DNA from: Clostridiales bacterium
GTDB lineage: Bacteria; Bacillota; Clostridia; Christensenellales; Aristaeellaceae
Assembly (NCBI GenBank): GCA_004556155.1
Contig: SFIM01000006.1
Span: 27,122 to 91,121, forward strand
DNA: 64,000 nt
Reading direction: 5' to 3'
This document shows, piece after piece, positions 25,663 through 34,078 of this stretch; the stretch's first letter is position 1; each line of letters opens with the position of its first letter. The position numbers and the translations under genes are program-made. Under the pieces are notes generated by a model. The model was not told where the DNA came from and ran no database searches. It worked only from the letters and a program-made list of their open reading frames with translations.

Positions 25663-27045
25663 TCAGCCCAGGAAGGCGCCCTGTCTGCGCAGGGCGTCGC
25701 GCAGGGCCTGCACGTCGATCTGCCGGGGGGAGATGTGCGCTGCGGCGGCCTGCGCGGCTGCCGTGCCCGCCGCCTGCCCCAGCGCCATGCAGGGGGGCAT
25801 CACGCGGATGGCCCCGGCAGCCTCGGACGTGGCCGACACGCTGCGCCCTGCCACCAGCAGGTTTTCCACCTTCAGGGGCACAAGGCAGCGGTAGGGCACG
25901 CCGTAGTACTCGCCGTTTTCCACCGTGACGTACTCGTTGCTCATCGGGCCGAAGCGCCCGTGCACGTCGATGGAGTTGGCGGCCAGCAGGATGCTGTCGT
26001 CAAAGAGCACGCCGTGCAGCACATCGTCGGTGGTCAGGATATATTCGCCCTTGATGTGCCGTGTTTCGCGCACGCCAATGTGCGCGGGCGTGCTGAGCAG
26101 CACGGCGTTTTCGCAGCCGGGCACATATTTGCGCAGGAAGCGGAAAATCTGCTGCACCTGCCGGCGGCCCTCCATCTCGGCGCGGGACAGCTGATCGGGA
26201 TCGGTGGCGTCCACGCCCATGATGCGCGAGGTGTTGATATTCCACTCATCCTCGCGCACACCGCGGAAGATGCCGATGGACACGCGCTGCAAATCCCAGT
26301 CGCCGTTGGCTCGGGCCTGAGCCACCCGCCAGTGGAAGGAGCGGTAGTTTACGCCGTCCTTGCGGTAAAAGTTATCGCGGTTCGCATCGATATCGGCCTC
26401 CACCTTGGCGGAATCCACATGGCCGATACGGAAGAACATCGTCACCGGCTGGATGCGGCCGCTGGCCTCGTCGCCCATCTCGCAGGGCACGCCGCTGCGA
26501 TAGGCAACGTCCGCGTCGCCCGTGCAGTCAATCACGATATCGCTCTTTACCAGCTTCAGCCCGCCCTTGGTCATGATGACCAGGCCGGTCAGGCGGTTTT
26601 CATCCATCACAGGGGACACGAACGTGCTGTGGAACAGCACCTGCACCCCGGCCTCGCAGCACATTTCATCCAGCACCACCTTGAGCGTTTCTGCGTCAAA
26701 GGGGGTGACGTGGTTGTGCCCCACCACGATGTAGGAGGTAAAGGCGGAGCCTGCGGGCACCTGGCCGGGATCGATGGCCGCCCCGCGGGCAACCAGGCGA
26801 TCGACGATTTCCTTGAACAGGCCGCGGATGATCATATTGTCGCCATCCTTGTCATAGCAGGTCATAAAAGGATTGACCTGCCCCAGCGTCGCCATACCGC
26901 CCAGGCAGTTGCCGCTTTCAATCAGCAGGGTTTTGGCGCCGTTGCGCGCGGCCGCAATGGCGGCGCATACGCCCGCCGGGCCGCCGCCCACCACCGTCAC
27001 CTGCGCGGCGTAGCTTTCATTCAGCGCACAGGAAAAATTGTACAT
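25663..27045 (-). CDS. FAD-dependent oxidoreductase, second paralogue
   Basis: A 460-residue FAD-dependent oxidoreductase of the FAD_oxidored family. Dinucleotide fold GGGPAGVCAAIAAARNGAKT near residue 18, then LGGMATLGQVNPF, a DCTGDADVAYRSG block, and C-terminal MPPCMALGQAAG. The ATG at 27045 has GGGGAGG 7 bases upstream. It lies between the binding protein and first oxidoreductase. The closest relatives by eye are the neighbour at 27065 (both have VRETRHIKG/VRETRRIEG), so the two look like a recent duplication. Confidence 0.88.
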   Translation of the reverse strand: MYNFSCALNESYAAQVTVVGGGPAGVCAAIAAARNGAKTLLIESGNCLGGMATLGQVNPFMTCYDKDGDNMIIRGLFKEIVDRLVARGAAIDPGQVPAGSAFTSYIVVGHNHVTPFDAETLKVVLDEMCCEAGVQVLFHSTFVSPVMDENRLTGLVIMTKGGLKLVKSDIVIDCTGDADVAYRSGVPCEMGDEASGRIQPVTMFFRIGHVDSAKVEADIDANRDNFYRKDGVNYRSFHWRVAQARANGDWDLQRVSIGIFRGVREDEWNINTSRIMGVDATDPDQLSRAEMEGRRQVQQIFRFLRKYVPGCENAVLLSTPAHIGVRETRHIKGEYILTTDDVLHGVLFDDSILLAANSIDVHGRFGPMSNEYVTVENGEYYGVPYRCLVPLKVENLLVAGRSVSATSEAAGAIRVMPPCMALGQAAGTAAAQAAAAHISPRQIDVQALRDALRRQGAFLG

Positions 27046-27064
27046 GCTCGGTTCCTCCCCTTGT

Positions 27065-28378
27065 TTATTCCTGGTCAAACAGCGTGCAGCCCGCCTTTTG
27101 CAGCGCATCCTGCACCAGATGGTAATCCAGCTCACGCGGCAGCTCCCCGCGCTTGGCGCACAGCGCCGCCGCCGTGCCCGCCGCCTGACCCGTAGCCAGA
27201 CAGATAGCCATCACGCGGTAGGATGCGTGCGCGCGGTGCGTGCCGCTGATGCAGCGCCCGGCGGTCAGCATGCCGTCCACGCCGCGCGGCACCAGCGCGC
27301 CGTAGGGGATATCATAGGGAATGGCGGGCTGGGAGTGCCCCTCGGCCTGGCCGCCGCCCGCGGGATTGTGGATATCAATCAGGAACCACGCCTTATGCAC
27401 CGCCACGTCGGGGCAGCGCGTGCCCGTTTCCACATCGATATCCTCGATGCGGCGCAGACCCTCGATGCGGCGCGTCTCGCGCACGCCCAGCGTGGCGGCG
27501 GAGGACTTGACGCGGCAGTTTTCATAGCCGGGCACATACTTGCGCAGGAAGGCGATGATCTTGTCAATCTGCGCGCGCAGGGTCAATTCGGCCGTTACTT
27601 CGTCCTTGGGGGTCAGGATATCCAGGCCGTTTGCCTGGGTGGCGTTCACATTGCGCTCGCCGGGATAGAAGGTTTTGTGCAGGCGCACGATGGATACGCT
27701 CTGGGGCAGCTCGCCGCGCTCGCAGCACTCGCGGCACAGCTGGCTGTATTTTTTGCCGTCGGGCAGGGTGACGGGATCACTGCCGCCAAAGCAGGACAGC
27801 GCGCGGCTTTCATCCAGATGATCGACCAGGAACTCGATGGTTACAGGCTGGCAGCGGCCATCCTGCTCGCGGCCGATGTGATACTGCGCGCCCGCGCGCA
27901 TCGCGGCAAAGCCGTCGCCCGTCGCGTCGATAACTACGCTGGCGTGCAGCTCCTGCAGACCCAGCGCCGTGCCTGCCAGCACGCCCGTCACGCGGGAGCC
28001 GTCCTTGAGCACCTCCACCACCGGGGTGTGCAGGAAGATTTCCACGCCGCTTTCGTGCGTCAGGCGCAGCAGGCGCTCCTTGGCTTCTTCTACATCCACG
28101 TGGATTTCGCGCCCGTTGCGGGTGGAGAGCAGCGGCACATCCTCATGGCCCTCGGCCAGCAGGGCGACGATTTCATCATAAAAGCTGCCTGGGGCGACAT
28201 TGCCCAGGATGGGCTGCACCTGCCCGGCGGTGAGCATGCCGCCCAGCAGGCCGCCGCGCTCCAGCAGGGCGGTGTGCGCGCCCATACGCGCCGCGGCAAC
28301 CGCCGCGCCAACGCCCGCCGGGCCGCCGCCCACCACAAGCACATCATACTGCAAAGAGGGAACAGTAGCGGAAATCAT
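27065..28378 (-). CDS. FAD-dependent oxidoreductase, first paralogue
   Basis: A 437-residue FAD-dependent oxidoreductase, first gene of the operon. FAD/NAD(P)-binding GGGPAGVGAAVAAARMGA near residues 17-34, GGLLGGMLTAGQVQPI, IDATGDGFAAMRAGA, and C-terminal LATGQAAGTAAALCAKRG. ATG 28378 follows AAGGAGCC at about 12 bases, a wide spacing. An operator palindrome lies at 28402-28421, so expression is probably controlled by the adjacent LacI protein. The substrate is not predictable. Confidence 0.87.
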   Translation of the reverse strand: MISATVPSLQYDVLVVGGGPAGVGAAVAAARMGAHTALLERGGLLGGMLTAGQVQPILGNVAPGSFYDEIVALLAEGHEDVPLLSTRNGREIHVDVEEAKERLLRLTHESGVEIFLHTPVVEVLKDGSRVTGVLAGTALGLQELHASVVIDATGDGFAAMRAGAQYHIGREQDGRCQPVTIEFLVDHLDESRALSCFGGSDPVTLPDGKKYSQLCRECCERGELPQSVSIVRLHKTFYPGERNVNATQANGLDILTPKDEVTAELTLRAQIDKIIAFLRKYVPGYENCRVKSSAATLGVRETRRIEGLRRIEDIDVETGTRCPDVAVHKAWFLIDIHNPAGGGQAEGHSQPAIPYDIPYGALVPRGVDGMLTAGRCISGTHRAHASYRVMAICLATGQAAGTAAALCAKRGELPRELDYHLVQDALQKAGCTLFDQE

Positions 28379-28401
28379 AGCTGCTTTCGGCTCCTTTTTG
28401 A

Positions 28402-28421
28402 TTTTTATACCGGTCTAAAAA
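28402..28421. promoter_or_regulatory. LacI-type operator before the FAD/sugar operon
   Basis: A 20-bp palindrome with 9 of 10 base pairs matched, centred on the CG at 28411/28412. It contains ACCGGT, and on the minus strand TATAAA within it could be the -10. It is about 25 bases upstream of the ATG. Similar sites occur at 29505 and 30508. Confidence 0.75.
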
Positions 28422-28450
28422 CTAAAAATAAGAAAAAATCGGGCTTTTAT

Positions 28451-28464
28451 GTTAAACGCTTTCG
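28451..28464. promoter_or_regulatory. Candidate cre (CcpA) site
   Basis: On the minus strand CGAAAGCGTTTAAC matches the cre core GAAAGCGTTT at ten positions and deviates at the 3' end. It overlaps the lacI stop codon and lies upstream of the FAD/sugar operon. HprK in this window makes CcpA control plausible. Candidate only. Confidence 0.4.
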
Positions 28465-29483
28465 CGCTCAACCATATAGGAAGGCACCACGATGGAGCGC
28501 ATGGGCTGCTTGGGATCGGCCAGGCGGGAGAGCATCATCTCCGCCGCCTGCGCGCCCATGGCGTCCTGACGGATGTTAACGGCCGTCAGCGGGGGCGTGG
28601 CGTAGCCGCACAGGGAGTTATCCTCGTAGGAGATGATGGAAACGTCCTGCGGCACGCGCAGACCCGTCTCGTACAGAAAGCGCATCGCACCCAAGGCGGC
28701 CTGGGGGTTAGCACCCACCAGCCCATCGAAACGGCGGCCCGCCTGCCAGCTTTCGCGCAGCGCCTGGCAGGCGCTTTCGCCGTTGTTGTGCTGGCCGTAG
28801 AGCACCATATCCGGCTGGAAGGGCGTGCCCGTATCGCGGCAGAAGCGCTGCATGGCGCGCAGGCGCGGCTGCGCGGACAGGAAGGTGTGCGGGCAGTTCA
28901 TCAGGCCGATCTGGCGGCGGCCGCGGCGATACAGTGCCATCAGCGCGTCATAGGTGCCGCCCTCCAGGTTGGATATCACGCAGTCGCACAGCGTAGAGGG
29001 CGAGTCGATGCCCACCGCCACCAGCGGGATGCCCGTGGCCAGGCAGTCCGGCAGCAGATGTCCGTCCAGAAAGCCGCCCAGCAGGAACACGCCGTCCACC
29101 TTGCGCTCGCGCAGGAGCTTGGGCAGCTGCGGCGCGCCGGGAGCGGAGCTGGGCAGAAAATACTCGATGATCACGCTGTATTCGCTGTCGGCCAGGCGGT
29201 CAATCAGCCCCTGCATGACGTTGAGCGAAAACAGACCCACCGACTGCGAATAATCGTAGCAGGCGGAGCGCTTCTGATCGGAAAGGATGACGATGCCCAG
29301 GCACTTGGTGGCGCGCCAACTGAGATTGCGGGCGTTGCTGTTGGGCACATAGCCGGTATCTTGAATGACGGCCAGCACCTTTTCGCGCGTTTCGGCCTTG
29401 ACCAGGGGACTGTTGTTGAGCACCAGCGACACCGTGCTGCGGGAAACGCCTGCGATGGCGGCGATTTCGCGGATGGTGATCAT
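28452..29483 (-). CDS. LacI-family transcriptional regulator
   Basis: A 343-residue repressor with an N-terminal HTH (TIREIAAIAGVSRSTVSLVL, residues 2-21) and hinge YVPNSNARNL. The periplasmic-binding-like sensor domain follows, ending in PSYMVERESV. LacI proteins typically sense the sugar or a phosphorylated intermediate. It sits between the FAD/sugar operon and the TIM-barrel gene, all on the minus strand. Palindromes with central CG occur at each promoter. ATG 29483 follows GGGAGG at 9 bases. Confidence 0.93.
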   Translation of the reverse strand: MITIREIAAIAGVSRSTVSLVLNNSPLVKAETREKVLAVIQDTGYVPNSNARNLSWRATKCLGIVILSDQKRSACYDYSQSVGLFSLNVMQGLIDRLADSEYSVIIEYFLPSSAPGAPQLPKLLRERKVDGVFLLGGFLDGHLLPDCLATGIPLVAVGIDSPSTLCDCVISNLEGGTYDALMALYRRGRRQIGLMNCPHTFLSAQPRLRAMQRFCRDTGTPFQPDMVLYGQHNNGESACQALRESWQAGRRFDGLVGANPQAALGAMRFLYETGLRVPQDVSIISYEDNSLCGYATPPLTAVNIRQDAMGAQAAEMMLSRLADPKQPMRSIVVPSYMVERESV

Positions 29484-29504
29484 GTGCGCACAGCCTCCCT
29501 TGAG

Positions 29505-29524
29505 AATTTAGACCGTTCCAAATT
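29505..29524. promoter_or_regulatory. LacI-type operator downstream of the lacI promoter
   Basis: 20-bp palindrome with 8 of 10 pairs matched, AATTTAGACCG with a mirrored right half. The centre CG is at 29514/29515, between the lacI transcription start and its ATG. It is nearly identical in its left half to the site at 30508. Confidence 0.75.
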
Positions 29525-29578
29525 GCCTGAAAATAAAATTCCCTTGTATCGGGAAAGAATAACGATTGAACTATTGCC

Positions 29579-29607
29579 AGTATAACGCGGAAAGACACGG
29601 CTGTCAA
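29579..29607 (-). promoter_or_regulatory. Promoter of the lacI-type gene
   Basis: On the minus strand TTGACA (29607-29602), 17-base spacer, TATACT (29584-29579). It lies between the two operator-like palindromes. Confidence 0.75.
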
Positions 29608-29611
29608 CTGT

Positions 29612-29631
29612 ATTTTCAACCGGTACAAAGG
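29612..29631. promoter_or_regulatory. Weaker operator-like palindrome upstream of lacI promoter
   Basis: Contains ACCGGT with a flanking partial palindrome (about 6-7 of 10 pairs). Centre is about 107 bp from the 29505-29524 site, close to ten helical turns, so looping is possible. Confidence 0.45.
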
Positions 29632-29656
29632 AATTTTTTCTACATGCAGCGCGGTG

Positions 29657-30478
29657 TCAGCGCCCAAGCAGCATCTTGGCCGCGTCCACCAGATAGCGCG
29701 CGTGATCCTCGCGCAGGGCCATGGGCAGGTGCGTGGCGGCGACTTCATAGTTGAACGTGCCCTCATAGCCGATATCGCGCAGCGCGCGCATGATTTCCTC
29801 CCAATCGATGGTGCCAAAGTAGGGCATGCTGTGGTCGTCGCGGGTGCCGTAGTTATCATGCAGGTGCAGCACGCGGATGCGCTTGCCCAGCAGGGTCATG
29901 CTTTCATACTGCGGATGCTTGCCGAAATTGGCATGACCCACATCCCAGCATGCGCCGCACGCCATGCGGTCCACAATCTCGCGCAGCTCCTCGGGATAGG
30001 TGGTGTACATGTTTTCCACGCACAGGGTAACGCCGCGGGCCTTGGCGTATTCGTTAAAGGGGGTCAGCAGCGCCACCGTGCGGTCAATCAGCGTGTGCTT
30101 TTCGGCGTCGCGCTGGGGGTGGATGACGGCGTATTTTGCGCCGATATAGGCCGAGGCGTCGATGGCGCGGTAGGTCATCTGATCGCAGAAGGCCAGGCGC
30201 TCCTTGTCGTCCATCTCATAGTTATAGAAGGGCAGGTGGGTGTGGGAGACCACCAGATTATTGCGGCGGATGGCGGCCAGCACGGTATCCAGATTTTGCT
30301 GCCAGTCGCCGTCCAGGATGGGCTCGTGCTTTTCAGGCTCGTCATAGATGGTGGCGGCAAAGTTTACGTCCACTGCCTCAAAACCCATGCGGCCAAAGAA
30401 ATCCATGGCCTCGGCCATGGGCACGCGCAGATCGTTGGGACGGGCGCTGTAAAGACCGGAATTGGTGGAAATCAGCAT
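29657..30478 (-). CDS. Sugar phosphate isomerase/epimerase (TIM barrel)
   Basis: A 273-residue xylose-isomerase-like TIM barrel. Metal-ligand pattern includes VSHTHLPFY, KYAVIHPQRD, TLCVENMYTTY, CWDVGHANF, and VLHLHDNYG, with GTFNYEVAATHLP near the C-terminus. These match AP endonuclease 2-fold sugar isomerases and epimerases. The exact sugar is unknown. The ATG at 30478 follows AAGGAG. An operator at 30508-30527 links it to the adjacent LacI regulator and the FAD/sugar operon. Confidence 0.88.
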   Translation of the reverse strand: MLISTNSGLYSARPNDLRVPMAEAMDFFGRMGFEAVDVNFAATIYDEPEKHEPILDGDWQQNLDTVLAAIRRNNLVVSHTHLPFYNYEMDDKERLAFCDQMTYRAIDASAYIGAKYAVIHPQRDAEKHTLIDRTVALLTPFNEYAKARGVTLCVENMYTTYPEELREIVDRMACGACWDVGHANFGKHPQYESMTLLGKRIRVLHLHDNYGTRDDHSMPYFGTIDWEEIMRALRDIGYEGTFNYEVAATHLPMALREDHARYLVDAAKMLLGR

Positions 30479-30507
30479 CAGAATGTCTCCTTCAGTGTGA
30501 AACGGAC

Positions 30508-30527
30508 AATTTAGACCGCTCCAATTT
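30508..30527. promoter_or_regulatory. LacI-type operator before the TIM-barrel gene
   Basis: 20-bp site AATTTAGACCG plus partly symmetrical right half (7 of 10 pairs). Centre CG at 30517/30518. The first eleven bases are identical to the lacI operator at 29505. Confidence 0.7.
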
Positions 30528-30597
30528 CCGAGAAAACAGAAACTGCGCCGATTGAGATTCATCACTTTCGCGCAGTCTGCCGTTTCTCGATATTGTT

Positions 30598-30626
30598 ATC
30601 TTAGCGCAAAGAAAAAGGGATGTCAA
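30598..30626 (-). promoter_or_regulatory. Promoter of the TIM-barrel gene
   Basis: On the minus strand TTGACA (30626-30621), 17-base spacer, TAAGAT (30603-30598). It starts right after the amylase stop codon, so the TIM-barrel gene need not depend on upstream transcription. Confidence 0.6.
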
Positions 30627-30632
30627 GCAAAA

Positions 30633-32402
30633 CTAAGCGTGAATCGCGTGCACGTTGATTTCAAATTCCGCGTCGTCCAGCGGCTCGCCAAATACGTCGC
30701 AGCCCGCGTAGGCAAAGCGGCGAATGCGCACGGTATCGCGGTCAATGGGGTGCAGCTGCAGCGCGCCGCGGCGCAGGATGGGGCGGGACGCGCGCAGCGC
30801 CAGCGCCTCACGGGTGATGGTCATGACCTGCGCATCCTCGCGTCCCCAGGGATAGGGGAAGCGGCAGAAGGGATCGGCCGCGCCCTCCATGCCTGCCTCG
30901 TCGCCGTAATAGACGCTGGGCATGCCGGGCAGGGCGGCGTAAAGCTTCCACATTTCGGCCAGACGGCGGATGGCCAGCGCGCGCTGCGCATCGCTCAGGC
31001 GGCAGCCCCCGCGCTCCAGCGGATCCACCTGCTCCCAGGTTTCGCCGGCCAGCACGTTCAGCAGGCGCGCACGGTCATGACTGCCCATCAGGTTCATCAG
31101 CGAATAGAAGAAGGGCAGGGGATAGTTTTCCCGCAGGCTTTCTACCATGCGGCAGAAGGCATAGGCGTCCAGCGTGCCGGTGACAAAGCCGATGGCGGCT
31201 TTGCGCAGGGGATAATTCATCACGCTGTCCAGCGTATCGCCCAGGCAGTAGCAGCGCTGCGCGCCGTAGGATACCTTGTTGCTTGCGTCCTCCCATACCT
31301 CGCCCAGCAGCGCCGCCTGCGCATCCTGCGTGCGGACGGCGGTGCGCAGATCGCGCAGGAAGCGCATGGGCAGCTCGTCCGCCACATCCAGCCGCCAGCC
31401 GGCTGTGCCCGCGCGCATCCAGCGGCGCGCCACGCCGTCCTCCGCCAGGATGAACCGGCGGTAGTCCTCGTTGTCCTTGTTGACCTCGGGCAGGGTATCC
31501 ACGCCCCACCAGCACTTGTATTTATCCGGAAAACGCTCAAAGGTGAACCACCCGGCATAGGGGGAATCGGGGCTTTGATACGCGCCCACGCTGTCGTAGC
31601 GGCCGTAGCGGTTAAAATACAGGCTGTCGTCGCCCGTGTGGTTGAACACGCCGTCCAGCAGCACGCGCATGCCGCGCTTGGCGGCCTCCTCGCACAGGCG
31701 GGTTAAATCGGCCTGCGTGCCCAGCATGGGGTCGATCCGGGTATAATCGCCGGTATCATAGCGGTGATTGCTGCGCGCCAGAAAGATGGGGTTCAGATAC
31801 AGCACGGTGACGTGCAGCGATTGCAGATAATCCAGCTTGGAGATGATGCCCTGCAGGTCGCCGCCGAAGAAATCCCGCGAGTGCGTATCGCCGTTGCGGG
31901 GATCAAACAGCGCCAGCGGAGCCTCGTCCCAGTTTTCATGCAGATAGATATCCTCGCGCGTATACCGCGGCGCGCGGCTGCGGCAGAAGCGGTCGGGGAA
32001 AATCTGATACATGACGCCCTCGCGCAGGAAGGCGGGGGGCGCATAATCCCGCGCGTACACGGTCAGCTGAAAGGACGGGGGCGCCGAAGCATACGTTTCG
32101 CCCACGCCGCCCAGGCCGTCGCGCGCGTTGCCCAGGTATTCGGTTTGCCCGTTTTCCATCACCGCCGCGAAATAGTACCACAGCAGGCGCGGGGTGGCGG
32201 GCGCGGCAAAGCGCAGCTCGTAGCCGTCGCGGCCGTCGGGCTGCAGAGGGATGGTATAGGGCTGGTTGTTGAGCGTAATGACGGCGTTGACCGCGCGCGG
32301 CCTGCCCTGGCAATAGACGCGAAGACGGACGATATCACCGCAGCGAACCGCGCCGAAGGGGGCGCGGCAATCCAGCGAGCGGGAGTCGTGATACAGCTTC
32401 AT
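30633..32402 (-). CDS. GH13 alpha-amylase-family glycosidase (neopullulanase/cyclomaltodextrinase-like)
   Basis: A 589-residue cytoplasmic alpha-glucan hydrolase. It has an N-terminal carbohydrate-binding/beta domain (about residues 1-130), then a (beta/alpha)8 barrel with GDLQGIISKLDYLQSL, DGVFNHTGDD, the catalytic Asp in WRLDVADE, Glu in LLGEVWED, and Asp in LMGSHDRA. The N-terminal domain and lack of signal peptide match maltogenic amylase, neopullulanase or cyclomaltodextrinase, which act on imported maltodextrins. ATG 32402 lies 18 bases after the stop of the metal permease gene. Confidence 0.92.
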   Translation of the reverse strand: MKLYHDSRSLDCRAPFGAVRCGDIVRLRVYCQGRPRAVNAVITLNNQPYTIPLQPDGRDGYELRFAAPATPRLLWYYFAAVMENGQTEYLGNARDGLGGVGETYASAPPSFQLTVYARDYAPPAFLREGVMYQIFPDRFCRSRAPRYTREDIYLHENWDEAPLALFDPRNGDTHSRDFFGGDLQGIISKLDYLQSLHVTVLYLNPIFLARSNHRYDTGDYTRIDPMLGTQADLTRLCEEAAKRGMRVLLDGVFNHTGDDSLYFNRYGRYDSVGAYQSPDSPYAGWFTFERFPDKYKCWWGVDTLPEVNKDNEDYRRFILAEDGVARRWMRAGTAGWRLDVADELPMRFLRDLRTAVRTQDAQAALLGEVWEDASNKVSYGAQRCYCLGDTLDSVMNYPLRKAAIGFVTGTLDAYAFCRMVESLRENYPLPFFYSLMNLMGSHDRARLLNVLAGETWEQVDPLERGGCRLSDAQRALAIRRLAEMWKLYAALPGMPSVYYGDEAGMEGAADPFCRFPYPWGREDAQVMTITREALALRASRPILRRGALQLHPIDRDTVRIRRFAYAGCDVFGEPLDDAEFEINVHAIHA

Positions 32403-32419
32403 AAAAGCACCTCGGTCGT

Positions 32420-33274
32420 TCAGGCTTGAAGATGCACGCGCAGCGCGCGGCCAAGCAGCAGGCTGACGGCATAACACACGGCGGCGCACAGCACCACGGC
32501 CGCGCCTACGCCGCAGCCCAGCGGCACGGATACGCACAGCCCGGCCACGCCGCTGAATACGGAAATCAGCACGCTCAGCAGCGCATGCTGGGCAACGCTG
32601 CGGGCGACGTTGCGCGCCGCGGCGGCAGGCAGAATCAGCAGCGCGTTAATCAGCAGCACGCCCACCCAGCGGATGGAGAGCATGACAGCCACGGCCACCA
32701 GAATGACAAAGGCGTATTCCACCCATTTGACGGCGATGCCGCGGCTTTGCGCCAGCTGCGGATTGACGGCGGTGAGCAGGAGCTGGTTGTACAGCGCCGC
32801 CCACAGGAGCACGCCCGCAGCCAGCGCGACGGCCAGCCACAGGATATCGGCGGGCGCGATGGCCAGCACATCGCCTACCAGGATGGAGGAGTATTTATTG
32901 TATTGTCCGCTGCCGGAAAGGATCAGCAGCCCCAGCGCGATGCCGGCGGAGGAGAATACGCTGATGGTGGTATCCGACGAGGCTGAGCCCGTGCGGTTGA
33001 TGCGGGTAATCAGCACCGCCCACAGGATGCCGAACAGCACCAGGATCAGCGTAACGTTGCTGAGCCCCAGCAGCACGCCAAGCCCCAGGCCCGCCAGCGC
33101 GCTGTGACCCAGCGCATCAGAAAAAAAGGCCATGCGCTGATTGACCGCCATGGTGCCCAGCAGCGCCAGCAGCGGGGTCAGCAGCAGCAGCGCCAGCAGC
33201 GCGTTTTTCATAAAGGCGTAGCGGAACAGCTCAAAGGGCAGCAGCGCATCCATCACGCGATATACGGTTTCCAT
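32420..33274 (-). CDS. Zinc/manganese ABC transporter permease
   Basis: A 284-residue permease of the ABC-3 (ZnuB/MntB/TroC) type with eight predicted spans. FFSDALGHSALAGLGLG near residues 50-66 and VKWVEYAFVILVAVAVML are typical. It is coupled to the ATPase gene (stop at 33278, ATG at 33274, 3-base gap). The binding protein is not in this window. Confidence 0.9.
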   Translation of the reverse strand: METVYRVMDALLPFELFRYAFMKNALLALLLLTPLLALLGTMAVNQRMAFFSDALGHSALAGLGLGVLLGLSNVTLILVLFGILWAVLITRINRTGSASSDTTISVFSSAGIALGLLILSGSGQYNKYSSILVGDVLAIAPADILWLAVALAAGVLLWAALYNQLLLTAVNPQLAQSRGIAVKWVEYAFVILVAVAVMLSIRWVGVLLINALLILPAAAARNVARSVAQHALLSVLISVFSGVAGLCVSVPLGCGVGAAVVLCAAVCYAVSLLLGRALRVHLQA

Positions 33275-33277
33275 GCT

Positions 33278-34078
33278 TTACGCCTCCTTGCCGGCCGCCG
33301 CGGGGAAGGCCTCGCGGAAGGTTTCACAGCCAAACACCGTATCGGGCGTGCCCTCGCACAGCACGGTTTTGTTCAGCAGCACCATGGTGTCGGCATACCT
33401 GCGCACCAGCGACCAATCGTGGGAGATGAGCAGGATGGCCATGTGGCGGCTCTTTTTCAGCGCTGATACGGTATCCAGAAACAGGCACAGGCCGTTCTGA
33501 TCTACGCCCGATACCGGCTCGTCCAGCACAAGCAGGTCGGGGGTGGGAGTGAGGGCCATGGCCAGCAGCACGCGCTGCAATTCACCGCCGCTGAGCTGTC
33601 CCAGCTGGCGGCTGGCCAGCTTTTCGGCGCGGGCCAAAGCCAGCGCTTCCAGCACCTGCGCGCGCGTTTTTTTGCCAACGCCCGTCCATACCGGGCGGCG
33701 TGTGAGCGATGCGGCCAGAAAGTCCGTCACGGTGACGGGCATCTGCTTGTCAAAGGGCAGCTGCTGGGGCACATAGCCCGTGCGCACCGAGCGCAGCGGC
33801 CGCTCCTGATTATCCATATGGCGGATCTGCCCCGTATGGGGAATCTGCGACAGCAGCGCCCGCACCAGCGTGGTTTTGCCCGCACCGTTGGGGCCTACCA
33901 GCGCGGTGAGCTGGCCGCAGTGGATGTGCATGTTCACATCGCTCAGCAGCGTATCGCCGCCGGCGGATACCGAAACATGCTCCAGCTCGATCCGGCACAG
34001 CCCGCAGTGCTCGCTGTGCATATGTTCCTGATGGTGATGACCGTGCGTGGGATCATAGGGCGAGGGTATCTGACTCAT
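33278..34078 (-). CDS. Metal ABC transporter ATP-binding protein with His-rich N-terminus
   Basis: A 266-residue ATPase with Walker A GPNGAGKTT, Q-loop GYVPQQLPF, signature LSGGELQR, Walker B LLVLDEPVSGVD, and H-loop LISHDW. Residues 10-27 carry seven His plus Cys pair (HGHHHQEHMHSEHCGLC), a probable zinc-binding tail not part of the usual ATPase fold. The ATG at 34078 follows AAGGAG and overlaps the nth gene end by 26 bases. Cargo is likely zinc or manganese. Confidence 0.9.
   Translation of the reverse strand: MSQIPSPYDPTHGHHHQEHMHSEHCGLCRIELEHVSVSAGGDTLLSDVNMHIHCGQLTALVGPNGAGKTTLVRALLSQIPHTGQIRHMDNQERPLRSVRTGYVPQQLPFDKQMPVTVTDFLAASLTRRPVWTGVGKKTRAQVLEALALARAEKLASRQLGQLSGGELQRVLLAMALTPTPDLLVLDEPVSGVDQNGLCLFLDTVSALKKSRHMAILLISHDWSLVRRYADTMVLLNKTVLCEGTPDTVFGCETFREAFPAAAGKEA

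Noticed and set aside
24280..27195. A 971-codon plus-strand open frame
   Set aside because: It lies antisense to the binding protein and FAD oxidoreductase. Its Gly/His/Val-rich composition with no domain is typical of a GC-rich shadow frame.
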